Positions 16,039-25,261 of a stretch of 39,676 nucleotides of DNA are shown in pieces. Under the pieces are notes generated by a model, which saw only the letters and a list, made by a program, of their open reading frames with translations, was not told where the DNA came from and made no database searches. Each line of letters begins with the position of its first letter. Within the stretch, counting starts at the first letter, position 1. This DNA comes from Pirellula sp. (GTDB taxonomy: Bacteria > Planctomycetota > Planctomycetia > Pirellulales > Pirellulaceae): positions 1-39,676 of the forward strand of contig JAJTEK010000048.1 in the NCBI GenBank assembly GCA_021299695.1, given 5' to 3'. The translations under genes were made by a program, and so were the position numbers.

Positions 16039-16044
16039 CGCCTT
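16030..16044. terminator. Small hairpin spanning two overlapping convergent stop codons
   Basis: AAGGC-TTAAC-GCCTT: a 5-base stem whose loop contains both stops (TAA at 16036-16038 plus; TAA at 16037-16035 minus). There is no T-run, so termination is uncertain, but there is no intergenic space for another terminator. Confidence 0.3.
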
Positions 16045-18044
16045 GGACGCGCCGGACGGACGACACGCTGGGCTGTCCCTACCCTGGCCGGGGACGATGT
16101 TTTACCGGGTACTTGGGAAGTGCGTTGCGGAGTACCTTGAGTTACTGCCCCTTGTGGCAAACCCACAAGTGGGCCAGGAGAGACCAACTCGGAATTGTTC
16201 GATGAACCTGCCGAACTCCCGGCGATGTTTGAGCCTTGCTGAGCCTCGCTCTGCTCCTGGGGTTCGCTCAGGATTTCGCTCAACCGTTTTTCATAGAGCG
16301 AAAGAGCCCGCGTCGCATGCCCCCGCGGACCAATGGGCCACTTCAACTGACGGTTGTCATAAATGTTGGACATCAAGAAATCAATCGCTTTCTCAACCCG
16401 CTTGGAGCGAACATCCTGATCGCTGACCGTAAACAAAAGCCACTCCAACATGTGGCCCGTGGTCTGTACCTTTCGCTCCACATTCGGTTCGTTCCCACGC
16501 CCCTCGAACCAGTTGGTGCTGAAGCTGCCGTCAGGGTTTTGGAGCTGCCATGTGTATTCGATGAACTCATTGATGAACTTCGCCGCGCGAAGATACTGAC
16601 CTTGAAGCGGTTGGCCCTGAAGAACACGCTGCTTGATCGCAAAGGAATAACCCATCAGCCGGTGGGTGCCGCCACATGCCGATCCGACGACCGGTTGAGC
16701 TAACTCCTCTTGAATCAACTTCTGGATACTCCACACCCTGCCATCGTTGGCACGCCACTGCTTGTCGGAGTCCAAGTAATACGAAAGTCCGATGAGCTTG
16801 AAGGTCAACTCGGACTTTTCCCTGCAAGTGGCCATTTCATAGAGGACCAAGTCCTCGACGGTGAACTTCTGATTGCCGATTTGGATCGGATAATCTGGAG
16901 GTACCTGGCATTGCGCTAGGATCGCTAGGAATTGCCCCTGGTGCCCTTGGACGCCCCCACCCACGTTGGGCACAAAACTATTCCCTCGCGGTGTGAAAAT
17001 TCGCTGAGTCCTGCACAAGCCATTGTGACACATCCAACCGATCGCATTGACCCTCTGGTTGCTCGGACCAATCATTTCGTAGTCGCTCCCGAAGGCCAAA
17101 AGTGCATGCATGACGGCCCAAGGGGAACGAGCCGCAGTGGTCTCAGGATTCTCAAGGTAGTAGTCCAACGCCAACTGCACCTGATCGAGTCGGGCTCTCT
17201 GAGCGGCTGTTCCATAAAATGACTCTGCCTGATCCGGGGCGCTCGAGGACCTTGCCGATTGCCCATCAAGGCTCGAATCGGAAATGCTCTCCTCAGATTG
17301 GGACTCACCATAGCGAGATTCGCCATAAAGCTCGGGCTTTTTGGCCTTCTCCGCATCGATCCCCTGCAAAGATCGATCCGTCTGAGGCATTTGGGTCGGT
17401 TCAAATTCCTGAGCAAGATAGTCCTTCATGTCCTCATCGGAGGTCTTCAATTCCCTCTTCTTCGGAGCCCTGGTCACCTCAGGCCCCGCCTCGGAGATTT
17501 CCAAGCTCGACTCCGATGCGAGGAAACCCTCCCCTTGCGTGAACTTCGCAGGTTCGTTCGACACCGCGTTGGCTATTTCAAGGCTCGAGGAGGATTCGAG
17601 CGATCGCTCAGCGCACTCGACAATCAAGGAACAAGTCACGCTTCGGATTGAACCACCAAGGGCCGAAGCGGGATCATAGGACAAAGCACCCAGGAGGTTC
17701 AGCGTGGTGACCAAGTGATCGTGCTGGCCCTCGACGGCGAAAAGTTCGTTGCGCCACGCACTGGCCGAGCGAGCACTCCCTCGCAACTCATTGACCGGGA
17801 CATCCACTCCCGAATCGACCGGCCCACGCAAGGGATTCTTGCGGGTCGATTGCTCACCGGCAATAAACGGGGGCTCCGATGCGAACGAGGACCAAGGCTC
17901 CAAGCACAGCGCCCAGGCCGCCCCCGACAAGACTCCAAGCTGGAGGCCAAGGCGAAGGGCTCGCAGTGGCAAAAGTTTTTCTAATGGTCTTCGCATCTCA
18001 AGTAGCTGCCTAAAGACGGTTCGAGGATCTCGAAGATCAGGCAT
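16035..18044 (-). CDS. Large secreted/membrane-anchored protein, alpha-toroid-like, unknown function
   Basis: 669 residues. N-terminus: basic stretch, then a hydrophobic segment about 28-52 (LGLQLGVLSGAAWALCLEPW), probably a signal anchor. Residues about 60-290 are low-complexity and acidic/Ser-rich (SLESSSSLEI, EESISDSSLDG) and likely disordered. Residues about 300-580 form a helical domain with repeated pairs such as LDYYLENPETTAARSPWAVMHALLAF, GHQGQFLAILAQCQ, LMGYSFAIKQRVL and TTGHMLEWLLF, plus conserved-looking NPDGSFSTNWFEG, a pattern reminiscent of squalene-hopene/prenyltransferase alpha-toroids. The tail is Pro/Gln/Ser-rich and basic. No catalytic motif is seen. The domain assignment is a guess from pattern; function unknown. 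Confidence 0.75.
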   Translation of the reverse strand: MPDLRDPRTVFRQLLEMRRPLEKLLPLRALRLGLQLGVLSGAAWALCLEPWSSFASEPPFIAGEQSTRKNPLRGPVDSGVDVPVNELRGSARSASAWRNELFAVEGQHDHLVTTLNLLGALSYDPASALGGSIRSVTCSLIVECAERSLESSSSLEIANAVSNEPAKFTQGEGFLASESSLEISEAGPEVTRAPKKRELKTSDEDMKDYLAQEFEPTQMPQTDRSLQGIDAEKAKKPELYGESRYGESQSEESISDSSLDGQSARSSSAPDQAESFYGTAAQRARLDQVQLALDYYLENPETTAARSPWAVMHALLAFGSDYEMIGPSNQRVNAIGWMCHNGLCRTQRIFTPRGNSFVPNVGGGVQGHQGQFLAILAQCQVPPDYPIQIGNQKFTVEDLVLYEMATCREKSELTFKLIGLSYYLDSDKQWRANDGRVWSIQKLIQEELAQPVVGSACGGTHRLMGYSFAIKQRVLQGQPLQGQYLRAAKFINEFIEYTWQLQNPDGSFSTNWFEGRGNEPNVERKVQTTGHMLEWLLFTVSDQDVRSKRVEKAIDFLMSNIYDNRQLKWPIGPRGHATRALSLYEKRLSEILSEPQEQSEAQQGSNIAGSSAGSSNNSELVSPGPLVGLPQGAVTQGTPQRTSQVPGKTSSPARVGTAQRVVRPARPRR

Positions 18045-18382
18045 ACACGACGACCCATCGTTGCACGAAAACGTTCCGGACCTAGAGGAGACTCCCTGTG
18101 TATCGGATTACAGAGTCGAATCGATGCAACGATAAAAGGGGAATTCATCGTCAAAGACAAACCTCTTTTCCACTTAGCCCAACGAAAAGAGAGTTTTTTG
18201 ATCAAGAAAACTAATTCCTGATTTGTGCAATAAATCTCCTCCGAGCGCGAACTAATTCTAGAGATTTGCGTACTACGGTGCGGGCTGGAGGTCTATTTGG
18301 GCTGAAGGTCCACATGGCGAAATCCGAAAGATTACCAATCGTCCGGGGCGTTCGGGGTTCTCCCAGCAAGAAAGGCTGTGCA

Positions 18383-18760
18383 ATGACGACTCGTAAAGAG
18401 GCCTTGATCAAACTCAAAGAAGTTCTCTTGCTTCGCAGGGAGGCCTTGAAACGAGCCCTCGACGGCGACATCAGCATGCTGCAGTCATTGTCCCAAGAAG
18501 GGGGCGATGTAATGGATGCAGCGATGGATACTGCACAAGACGAAATCAGCAGTCAACTGGTGGAAGTCGAGAGCCGTGAATTGAGTCAAATCGATGAGGC
18601 GCTCTCGAAGTTCAAGAGCAATGCTTACGGCGATTGCGAAATCTGCGACAAGCCGATTCCTCTTGCACGACTTCAAGCCGTCCCTTACGCGACGACTTGC
18701 ATCGACTGCGCTCGCAAGCAAGAACTCGGTCAGGTATCTCAAGGCGAAGATTTCAGCTAG
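18383..18760 (+). CDS. dksA: DksA/TraR-type C4 zinc-finger protein
   Basis: Transcription factor that binds in the RNA polymerase secondary channel and modulates promoters, in many bacteria together with ppGpp. 125 residues: a coiled-coil pair (about 5-80) carrying the tip signature DVMDAA (DxxDxA form), then a four-cysteine zinc finger CEIC...CIDC with the family phrase KPIPLARLQAVPYATTC. ATG at 18383 is preceded by AAAGG at 8 bases, the clearest Shine-Dalgarno in this part, so longer versions starting at 18314 or 18266 are unlikely. Monocistronic; its 3' end faces the convergent pyrB gene with 17 bases between stops. Whether it is the main DksA or a paralogue cannot be told. Confidence 0.9.
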   Translation: MTTRKEALIKLKEVLLLRREALKRALDGDISMLQSLSQEGGDVMDAAMDTAQDEISSQLVEVESRELSQIDEALSKFKSNAYGDCEICDKPIPLARLQAVPYATTCIDCARKQELGQVSQGEDFS

Positions 18761-18777
18761 AAGATTTCAGCTAACCG

Positions 18778-19698
18778 TCAATCGACATTTCTTCCCAAGA
18801 GCATCGCTAAGAGAGCCATCCGAAGGTAGACGCCGTTTTGGGCTTGGCGAAAATAACCTGCTATAGGCAACTCGTCGACCGAAAGGGCGATCTCATCGAC
18901 CCTGGGCAAAGGGTCAAGAATCAGGCGGCACGAATCGGGTATTTCTTCAGGTGTCAGTCGGTACTCGTATCGGTACCTCTCGAAAAGCGATCGGTCAGGG
19001 AACCGCTCTTCCTGCAAGCGGTTGAGGTAAATCACATCCGGGTTCTTCAATTCCGCAAGCGATGTCGATTGGCTCACCCGAACCGAACGCTCGGTGCACT
19101 GCTCTACAAGCCAACGCGGTGCCATGAGTTCAGGGGGGGAAATGAAGTCAAAGCCGATATTTTCAAATTGGGACAACACCAAACACAACGAGTGAATGCT
19201 CCGGGACTGTAACGGGTCGAATCCGAATGCATATTGGAGATCCGATAGAGTTCCGAGCTCCTCGATGATCGTGAAGGTATCGACGAGCGATTGGGTGGGG
19301 TGCTCATTGCCGCCATCGCCAGCGTTGATAAACGGCACACAGGAGGCATCCGAAGCAATCTGCGCGTCACCGGATTTCGGAAGCCTCGCGACGATCAAGT
19401 CGCAATAGCCGCTGACGACCTTGATCGCATCGGAAAGCGATTCGCCTTTCTCGAAGGATGTCGAACCGACCCCTTGGATGAAGACGATTCCAGCGCCGAG
19501 TCGCTGGGCCGCAGATTGGAAACTCAGCAAGGTTCGCGAGCTCGGTTCGAGAAACACTAAGCCGATCATCTTATCGGCAAGCAAATTCGTTCGGCCTTTC
19601 TCCTGGCAGATCGTCCGCATCTTGCGAGCCGTTTGAAATATCTCATGCAATACTGGGATCGTCAGTTGTCGCGCCGAGATGAGTCGCTCAAGTGGCAT
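18778..19698 (-). CDS. pyrB: Aspartate carbamoyltransferase catalytic subunit
   Basis: First committed step of pyrimidine synthesis: carbamoyl phosphate + aspartate to carbamoyl aspartate. 306 residues, normal catalytic-chain length. Seen: phosphate-binding loop FLEPSSRT (49-56), the mobile-loop lysine in SFEKGES (Lys84), catalytic His133 in GNEHPTQSLVD, SRSIHSL (about 165-171) and the 260s loop. That loop reads DPLPRVDEI (262-270), whereas the usual text is HPLPR; this is an unusual replacement. Ornithine carbamoyltransferase was considered but the ATCase-type PLPRVDEIA ending and lack of the HCLP motif favour PyrB. No regulatory chain (pyrI) or dihydroorotase gene is adjacent; purC starts divergently 160 bases away. 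Confidence 0.9.
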   Translation of the reverse strand: MPLERLISARQLTIPVLHEIFQTARKMRTICQEKGRTNLLADKMIGLVFLEPSSRTLLSFQSAAQRLGAGIVFIQGVGSTSFEKGESLSDAIKVVSGYCDLIVARLPKSGDAQIASDASCVPFINAGDGGNEHPTQSLVDTFTIIEELGTLSDLQYAFGFDPLQSRSIHSLCLVLSQFENIGFDFISPPELMAPRWLVEQCTERSVRVSQSTSLAELKNPDVIYLNRLQEERFPDRSLFERYRYEYRLTPEEIPDSCRLILDPLPRVDEIALSVDELPIAGYFRQAQNGVYLRMALLAMLLGRNVD

Positions 19699-19858
19699 TG
19701 TCGTGATTCGATCTAGGAAAAGGGTTCCGTGAATCGTCAGGTCTCATACAATCGATAGAGCAATACGTTACAATCGTTTCGCCTTTTTGGATAGCGAAGC
19801 ACCGCCGTGTTTTTCCAATCCTGACCTCCTTTTTCAACCCCCCATAAGCGAACCCTCA

Positions 19859-20767
19859 ATGCAAGAGGCCCTGCTCCAAACCGATCTGCCCTACCCGAAA
19901 CGTCAAGGAAAGGTCAGGGATGTCTACGATCTTGGCGATCGCCTATTGATCGTAAGCACCGATCGGATCAGCGCTTTCGACTGGGTGATGCCCAATGGGA
20001 TCCCCGACAAGGGACGAATTCTCAACCAGTTGAGTCTATTCTGGTTCCGGACTCTGGGAATCGAGCACCATGTGATCGACGACAAACTCCCCGCCGAAAT
20101 TGCTCAGTTGGACCCCCAGGGGCATCTCCAAGGCCGATCGATTGTGACGCGCAAGGCCCAGGTGGTTCCCTTCGAGTGCGTGATTCGCGGCTATATCGAA
20201 GGCAGTGGTTGGCGCGACTACCAAAAGACCGGCAGCATCTGCGGAATCGACCTGCCAGCTGGGCTCCACCAATGCGATGCACTCGGATCCCCGCTGTTTA
20301 CCCCAGCAACCAAAGCCGAATCGGGCCACGATGAAAACGTCTCCTTCGAACAAATGAAACTCGCCCTCGGCGATGCGATCGCCTGCGAACTCCGCGAACG
20401 CTCGATCGAGGTCTATCGAAAAGGCAATGCCATCGCCAAAGAACGCGGAATCATCGTCGCCGATACCAAGCTCGAATGGGGCTGGTTCGAGGGCCGGTTG
20501 ATACTCATCGACGAAGTCCTGACCCCCGATAGTTCGCGGTTCTGGCCTGCCTCGACCTGGCGGCCAGGAGGACCACAAGCCTCCTTCGACAAACAGTATG
20601 TCCGCGAATTTCTCGACCAAACCGCTTGGGATAAAAATAGTCCCCCACCCCGTTTGCCAGACCCGATCGTCGAACAAACCCGCGAACGTTATCTTGCCGC
20701 CCTGGTGCAAATCACCGGCAAGGGTCTTTGCCCCGAATCCAACACAAAAACCGATCCTCGTCTCTGA
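19859..20767 (+). CDS. purC: Phosphoribosylaminoimidazole-succinocarboxamide synthase (SAICAR synthetase)
   Basis: Purine biosynthesis: ligates aspartate to CAIR with ATP. 302 residues, the longer type found in eukaryote-like and many environmental bacteria. Seen: GKVRDVYDLGDRLLIVSTDR (ATP-binding start, SAICAR signature), SAFDWVMPNGIPDKG, FECVIRGYIEGSGWRDY, the signature region AKERGIIVADTKLEWGW, and LIDEVLTPDSSRFWP. Start at 19859 (MQEALLQTDLPYPKRQG) is the normal family N-terminus; a 24-codon longer form beginning at 19787 is improbable. A DapA-family gene follows 17 bases downstream, likely cotranscribed. pyrB is divergent upstream, so purine and pyrimidine genes share this promoter region. 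Confidence 0.95.
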   Translation: MQEALLQTDLPYPKRQGKVRDVYDLGDRLLIVSTDRISAFDWVMPNGIPDKGRILNQLSLFWFRTLGIEHHVIDDKLPAEIAQLDPQGHLQGRSIVTRKAQVVPFECVIRGYIEGSGWRDYQKTGSICGIDLPAGLHQCDALGSPLFTPATKAESGHDENVSFEQMKLALGDAIACELRERSIEVYRKGNAIAKERGIIVADTKLEWGWFEGRLILIDEVLTPDSSRFWPASTWRPGGPQASFDKQYVREFLDQTAWDKNSPPPRLPDPIVEQTRERYLAALVQITGKGLCPESNTKTDPRL

Positions 20768-20784
20768 AGCAACCCGAAGAAAAC

Positions 20785-21696
20785 ATGCCAACGATCGACT
20801 ATAGAAACAAGATTCAAAACAGCGTGATCGCTGTCCCTCCGATGGCTCGGGGCGACGACCTGACGGTCTGCCCCACCGAAAACCAACGGATGATCGAGCA
20901 CCTCAAGGCCGGCGGGGTCCGAACCTTCTTGTACGGCGGAAACGCCCTGTTCTACCACATCCGATTGTCCGAATTCGCCGAAGTTGTCCACATGCTCGTC
21001 GAGCAAGCTGGACCCGAGTGTTGGGTCATCCCCTCGATCGGCTCGTCCTTCGGGATGATGATGGACCAAGCGGCACTGGCGGCCGATTTACCGGTCGAGA
21101 CCTTCATGGTCCTACCTCAAAAAGATATCACTGACCCCGACGGGATCGAACGAGGGATCCGTATGGCCGTCGAGCGGATGGGAAAACCAATCGTACTCTA
21201 CCTGAAATTCGATCGTTGGTTGCCACCCTCGGCCGTCGAACGCTTGGTTCAACAAGGCTACGTCAGTTGGATCAAATATGCAGTGGTCCTCGACGACCCG
21301 ACCAAGGACCCTTACCTAAAAGAGCTCTTGGAATTGGTCCCCCGGGAACTTTTTGTAAGCGGGATGGGCGAACAACCTGCTATATGCCACATGAGGGACT
21401 TTCAAATGGGAGGGTTCACCAGCGGATGCGTTTGCATTCGACCCGATCTATCAACCCAGATGCTCCAGGCCATGCGATCGGCCAACTGGGAGCAAGCCGA
21501 TCGAATCCGCGCGGTCTTCGAGCCCTTGGAAGACCAACGCAACGCGATCTCCCCAATACGCGTCCTCCATGAAGCCGTCGGATTGTCTGGCATCGCGAAT
21601 GTCGGCCCACTTGTACCCTTGCTCAGCGGCTTGAGCGAACCTCAGCGGACCGAGATTGCCAATACGGTTCGGCGATTGAAAGACGTTACCCTCTAG
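20785..21696 (+). CDS. Dihydrodipicolinate synthase (DapA)-family aldolase/dehydratase
   Basis: Class I (Schiff-base) aldolase superfamily, TIM barrel, 303 residues. Seen: the family fold landmarks GGVRTFLYGGNALFYHIRLSEF (normal text GTTGE replaced by GGNA), Tyr140 in VLYLKF and the likely Schiff-base Lys164 in SWIKYAVVL. The changed pyruvate-binding GTTGE region argues against a true lysine-pathway DapA, so the enzyme probably acts on a different keto acid or sugar acid. The start follows GAAGAAA at a suitable distance and lies 17 bases after purC. Its 3' end overlaps that of the convergent phosphoesterase gene by 11 bases. Exact reaction unknown. Confidence 0.82.
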   Translation: MPTIDYRNKIQNSVIAVPPMARGDDLTVCPTENQRMIEHLKAGGVRTFLYGGNALFYHIRLSEFAEVVHMLVEQAGPECWVIPSIGSSFGMMMDQAALAADLPVETFMVLPQKDITDPDGIERGIRMAVERMGKPIVLYLKFDRWLPPSAVERLVQQGYVSWIKYAVVLDDPTKDPYLKELLELVPRELFVSGMGEQPAICHMRDFQMGGFTSGCVCIRPDLSTQMLQAMRSANWEQADRIRAVFEPLEDQRNAISPIRVLHEAVGLSGIANVGPLVPLLSGLSEPQRTEIANTVRRLKDVTL

Positions 21697-22801
21697 GAAA
21701 CCGCCAGAGACTCGGCGTCCAATAGTGTGTTGCCCACGAGTCCTTCGTCGCGCACTCCCTTACGCGCATCTCCCGCCTATCGATCTCGATGTAGAAAAAA
21801 GCTTGGTTGCCCCCGCTGAAGTGGCTCGAGTTATCGATGTTGAGCAAGGGGATCCCCTGCTGCGCTTTCTGAGCCGTACCATCCCAGTTTTGAATGTTTC
21901 TCACATGGGTATGCCCGTAGAGAATCGCCAGGACGTTGTACTTTTGAATCGCTTGGTAATAAGCCTGCACGTCGCAGGGGTTCCACTCCAAACCAAGATT
22001 CGCTGTATCTGAACCATCGCACGGTTTGCTGTATCGGACGACATCGACATGATGCGTGATCAAAACCGGTGTGCTCAGGTCCGCAGCATGCTGCTGCAAA
22101 TCGCCGATGAGGAAATCCAAGCTGTCCATGGGATTGTATCGCCGACGCTGCTCGATCTTGCGATCCTCGCCGACGACGATCCCAAGGTTGATCAAGTGCA
22201 CAGGCCCCCAGCTCCAAGAGTAGTGCAAGCCGTTGCTCGATCGCGACAGTACCTCGCGTTTCTTCGACCGTTCGATCAGACCCTCAATAGCCAAACCATC
22301 GCCCCCGGGACTGTCATGGTTGCCGTGCACCTCGTAGACAGGATAACGCAATCGGCCCTCGGTGCCCGTGAGTCCAAAGTCAGCCACGTAGCCATCCCAT
22401 TCGCGGCGTTGCATCGATTCCTGAATCCTGCCCCTTTTGTCACCCGTGTCGATGATGTCGCCGGCGTGGATAACGCCTCGAATCGAACCGACATTTCCAC
22501 CTCCGGCCAGGTCTGGAATCGGCGTGCCTTCGAGTCGATTCAGCGTATCGATCAAACCCTGGCAATTGACAATCGAGGAGTCCACAAGCTCATGGGTCGA
22601 TCGTTCGTTGGCGAAGTAATGCGTATCGCCGATCGCAAAAAATCCGATCGTGTCGCTCTCGGAGAAATCCCCCCTTGCGTTATCGAACCCGGAAAAACCC
22701 GAGACACCCGATGCCATCGCAGCACCAGTCGTCAAGCGAGTTGTCTTGGAAAGAAATGCGCGTCGGTCCAAGCGACAATCGGAGGTGCTCGCGGTCTTCA
22801 T
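21686..22801 (-). CDS. Tat-exported calcineurin-like metallophosphoesterase
   Basis: 371 residues. Twin-arginine signal: RRAFLSKTTR at about 13-22 followed by an Ala/Gly-rich hydrophobic stretch, so the enzyme folds in the cytoplasm and is exported. Binuclear metal motifs of the calcineurin superfamily are all present: GDTHYF (first Asp/His), HAGDIIDTGD, VHGNHDSPGG, ITHHVD and YGHTHVRN. The substrate (phosphomono- or diester, nucleotide or phospholipid) cannot be told. The family is rich in planctomycetes. Three-prime overlap of 11 bases with the convergent DapA-family gene; an MFS transporter gene lies upstream on the same strand, 27 bases away, and may be in one operon. Confidence 0.9.
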   Translation of the reverse strand: MKTASTSDCRLDRRAFLSKTTRLTTGAAMASGVSGFSGFDNARGDFSESDTIGFFAIGDTHYFANERSTHELVDSSIVNCQGLIDTLNRLEGTPIPDLAGGGNVGSIRGVIHAGDIIDTGDKRGRIQESMQRREWDGYVADFGLTGTEGRLRYPVYEVHGNHDSPGGDGLAIEGLIERSKKREVLSRSSNGLHYSWSWGPVHLINLGIVVGEDRKIEQRRRYNPMDSLDFLIGDLQQHAADLSTPVLITHHVDVVRYSKPCDGSDTANLGLEWNPCDVQAYYQAIQKYNVLAILYGHTHVRNIQNWDGTAQKAQQGIPLLNIDNSSHFSGGNQAFFYIEIDRREMRVRECATKDSWATHYWTPSLWRFPRG

Positions 22802-22828
22802 GGGAAACAGGAACCTTACAAAATTGGT

Positions 22829-24061
22829 CTAAGAATCGCTCTTAAGCGGAATGGCGATCCGTGCAGTCAGTAACCCAACACCGAGCACCAACGCCGCTAA
22901 AAAGAAAGGGGCTCCCCGAACATCGAAGCCACCTTGGGGGGCGATCGTTGCCCGGAAGACCGACGTAAATAGGAGCGGACCGATCATACCAGCGATCCCG
23001 TTGAGCGAACTGTTTGCACCCGAAAGCTGGCCTTGCATCGACGGATCCATCCGCTTGGACATCAAACCCTGGATCGCGGCGCTGAAAAAGCCCATCGTGC
23101 AAAAAATAACGGTCGATGCCATGAACCACTCGCCGGTATCGACGATTCCATAAGCGATAAAGCCAAGTATTCCCCCGATGAGACCGATGAATACCATCCA
23201 TCGCTCGCCAAGGATCCCCATGAGGGGCCGTATGAGCGCTCCTTGGACGATGAAATTCAAAATGCCGACGATCGCTAATGCTTGCCCTACCTGGCCCGGA
23301 GTCCATTCGAATCTCGCGTCTGTGTACAACACAAAGACACTGCTAAAGACCGAATGAGCCAATTGGTAGGTGAACAAACTGATCGCCATTGGCAAAAGAC
23401 CTGGAACCGATTTGAGCAGCATCAACGATCCGACCGGATTGGCGCGGGACCAACGAAACGGCTTGCGGAGCTCCTTAGGAAGGGACTCCGGCAGGTACAG
23501 AAGGCCGTAACAGGCATTGAGCAAAGTCAGTCCGGCCGACACCCAAAATGGCAACCTTAGGTCGATGTCACCAAGGTACCCGCCGAGTGCCGGCCCTAGA
23601 ATAAAACCCAACCCAAAGGTCGCTCCATAAATCCCATAAGCTGCCGAACGCTTCTCTGGCGGCGTTACGTCAGCGATGTACGCACTTGCCGTGGAGAAAC
23701 TCGCTGCGGTGATCCCTGCTAGAATTCGGCCAAAGAACAGCCATGTCAGGTTCGGGGCCAGGGCCATGATGATGTAATCGATCCCCAGTCCAAAAGCAGA
23801 TATCAGCAGAACCGGACGTCGTCCGAACCGGTCGGACAGTGCTCCCATGATCGGCGAGGAGAAAAACTGCATCAGCGCCCAAATGGTGCCAAACCAACCG
23901 ACATAACTGGCCGCATCGATCGGATTGTCCCCCGAAAGCTGCTTGATCAGCTTGGCCGTAATCGGTATGACCACCCCGAGCGAGAGCACATCCATCAGGA
24001 CGGTCACGAGAATAAAGGCAATGCCAGCTCTAGAGGCTGTTTGTCGAACCGCAGAAGACAA
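22829..24061 (-). CDS. MFS transporter, TetA/TCR-like
   Basis: Inner-membrane drug:H+ antiporter-type major facilitator, 410 residues with about 12 predicted helices. Seen: helix 1 [19 protein letters not shown]; the cytoplasmic motif [15 protein letters not shown] between helices 2 and 3; helix 4-5 motif with [27 protein letters not shown] and motif C-like [13 protein letters not shown], both typical of the tetracycline-resistance-protein branch. In environmental bacteria such proteins commonly export unknown small molecules, so resistance should not be assumed. No TetR-type regulator is next to it. The following gene, 27 bases downstream, is a Tat-exported phosphoesterase. Confidence 0.9.
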   Translation of the reverse strand: MSSAVRQTASRAGIAFILVTVLMDVLSLGVVIPITAKLIKQLSGDNPIDAASYVGWFGTIWALMQFFSSPIMGALSDRFGRRPVLLISAFGLGIDYIIMALAPNLTWLFFGRILAGITAASFSTASAYIADVTPPEKRSAAYGIYGATFGLGFILGPALGGYLGDIDLRLPFWVSAGLTLLNACYGLLYLPESLPKELRKPFRWSRANPVGSLMLLKSVPGLLPMAISLFTYQLAHSVFSSVFVLYTDARFEWTPGQVGQALAIVGILNFIVQGALIRPLMGILGERWMVFIGLIGGILGFIAYGIVDTGEWFMASTVIFCTMGFFSAAIQGLMSKRMDPSMQGQLSGANSSLNGIAGMIGPLLFTSVFRATIAPQGGFDVRGAPFFLAALVLGVGLLTARIAIPLKSDS

Positions 24062-24255
24062 TTGGGGACCTCGGAGGCAGGATCGGGAACCAACGCCGGT
24101 CGGGATACAAAGACCGATCTGCGGGCCATTCTATTCCATCAGAGGATCGGCAAAAGACCGATCGAGGGGCTTTGTGAGTCTTTTCCTAAGCATCTATGCA
24201 GGGAAATACAACGATCCGGAGGGATCGATGCGGAAGGATCGGTGCGGTTAGGGGC

Positions 24256-25261
24256 CTAAGGTGCCTTGGTGGCTTTGGCAAGCTGATTCTCGATCCGTCG
24301 GATCGCTTTGCGCATCTCCGGTAGCTTGGTCAACATCGCATACACCTGGGCTTGCTCAAACATCGGAATCGCAGGCGTCCCGAGCATCACACGATCCGAT
24401 TCGACATCCGATGCGATCCCCGATTGCGCTCCGACCTGGACGCGATCTCCAATTTGAACGTGATCTTTGACCCCAACTTGGCCTGCCAAGACCACGTAAT
24501 CGCCCGTCGAGGTGCTCCCAGCGATACCGACCTGCGAGCAGATCAAATTGTGCTTGCCGATACTGCAGTTGTGAGCGATTTGGACCAAGTTGTCGATTTT
24601 GGTGCCGCACCCGATCCGCGTAGCGCCATACGTCCCACGATCGATCGTCGAATTGGCGCCGACCTCGACGTCGTCCTGGATCTCCACCCAGCCGAGTTGC
24701 GAGGTGGGCTCATGCCTGCCCTCGACGAACTTGTACCCAGACTCCAGGAAAAAGTTGGCAATCCCGACCTAGTTTGCAACCGGGCATGAGCGTCACTCCC
24801 CGATGCAGATGGCAACCTGGTCCAACGATGCAGTCGGCATCGATCGAAACCCCGGAATCGATAAACGTTGCGGGGTCGAGTTTGGCCGTCGGGTCGATGA
24901 TCGCACTCGGGTGTACTGCATGAGACCGCTTGAGGACCACCGGTGGCTTGAACCGTTTGCAGATCGTCGAAAATGCCTCGTGCGGCTTCTCGACGACGAT
25001 CTGCGGAATGCGCAACCCTGGGATGGCTTCGGGAGTCACGACCGCGGAGGCTTGAGTCGATGCCAATTTCTCAGCATACTTCATGTCGTCGATGAGTGTG
25101 ATACAGCCGGCCTGTGCTTGGGATAAAGGTACCGCAGAGAATACCTCAAGCGATCCACAGGTGGCACCCTGTGCAGAGTTATCATGCCCGTCCGATTCCA
25201 TATGGACTTGCAATTGACCACGCACTTGCTTGGCCAATTCGGCAATCGCGATTCCGACCAT
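24256..25261 (-). pseudogene. lpxD: lpxD, disrupted by an internal deletion with frameshift
   Basis: LpxD adds the second acyl chain to UDP-3-O-acylglucosamine in lipid A synthesis. The N-terminal part reads from ATG 25261 (MVGIAIAELAKQV) through the uridine-binding domain and early hexapeptide repeats (HPSAIIDPTAKLDPATFID, then [14 protein letters not shown]) but then shifts and stops at 24710. The C-terminal part resumes in another frame at about 24750 as [36 protein letters not shown], with the catalytic-type His in QIAHNCSIG and the terminal helices. Compared with E. coli LpxD, roughly 24-26 residues of left-handed beta-helix (the IGADGFG region) are missing at the junction 24742-24755, and the loss is not a multiple of three. 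As it stands no full-length enzyme can be made unless a second copy exists. Confidence 0.85.

Noticed and set aside
18163-18199. Stem CTCTTTTC/GAAAAGAG followed by TTTTTT as a terminator
   Set aside because: AT-rich stem with a 13-base loop located between divergent genes where no transcript on that strand is expected to end.
18778-19698. Ornithine carbamoyltransferase
   Set aside because: The C-terminal PLPRVDEIA loop and SFEKGES mobile-loop lysine fit aspartate carbamoyltransferase; the OTCase HCLP motif is absent.
20036-20791. 251-codon open frame on the minus strand opposite purC
   Set aside because: purC motifs are unambiguous on the plus strand; the antisense frame resembles no family.
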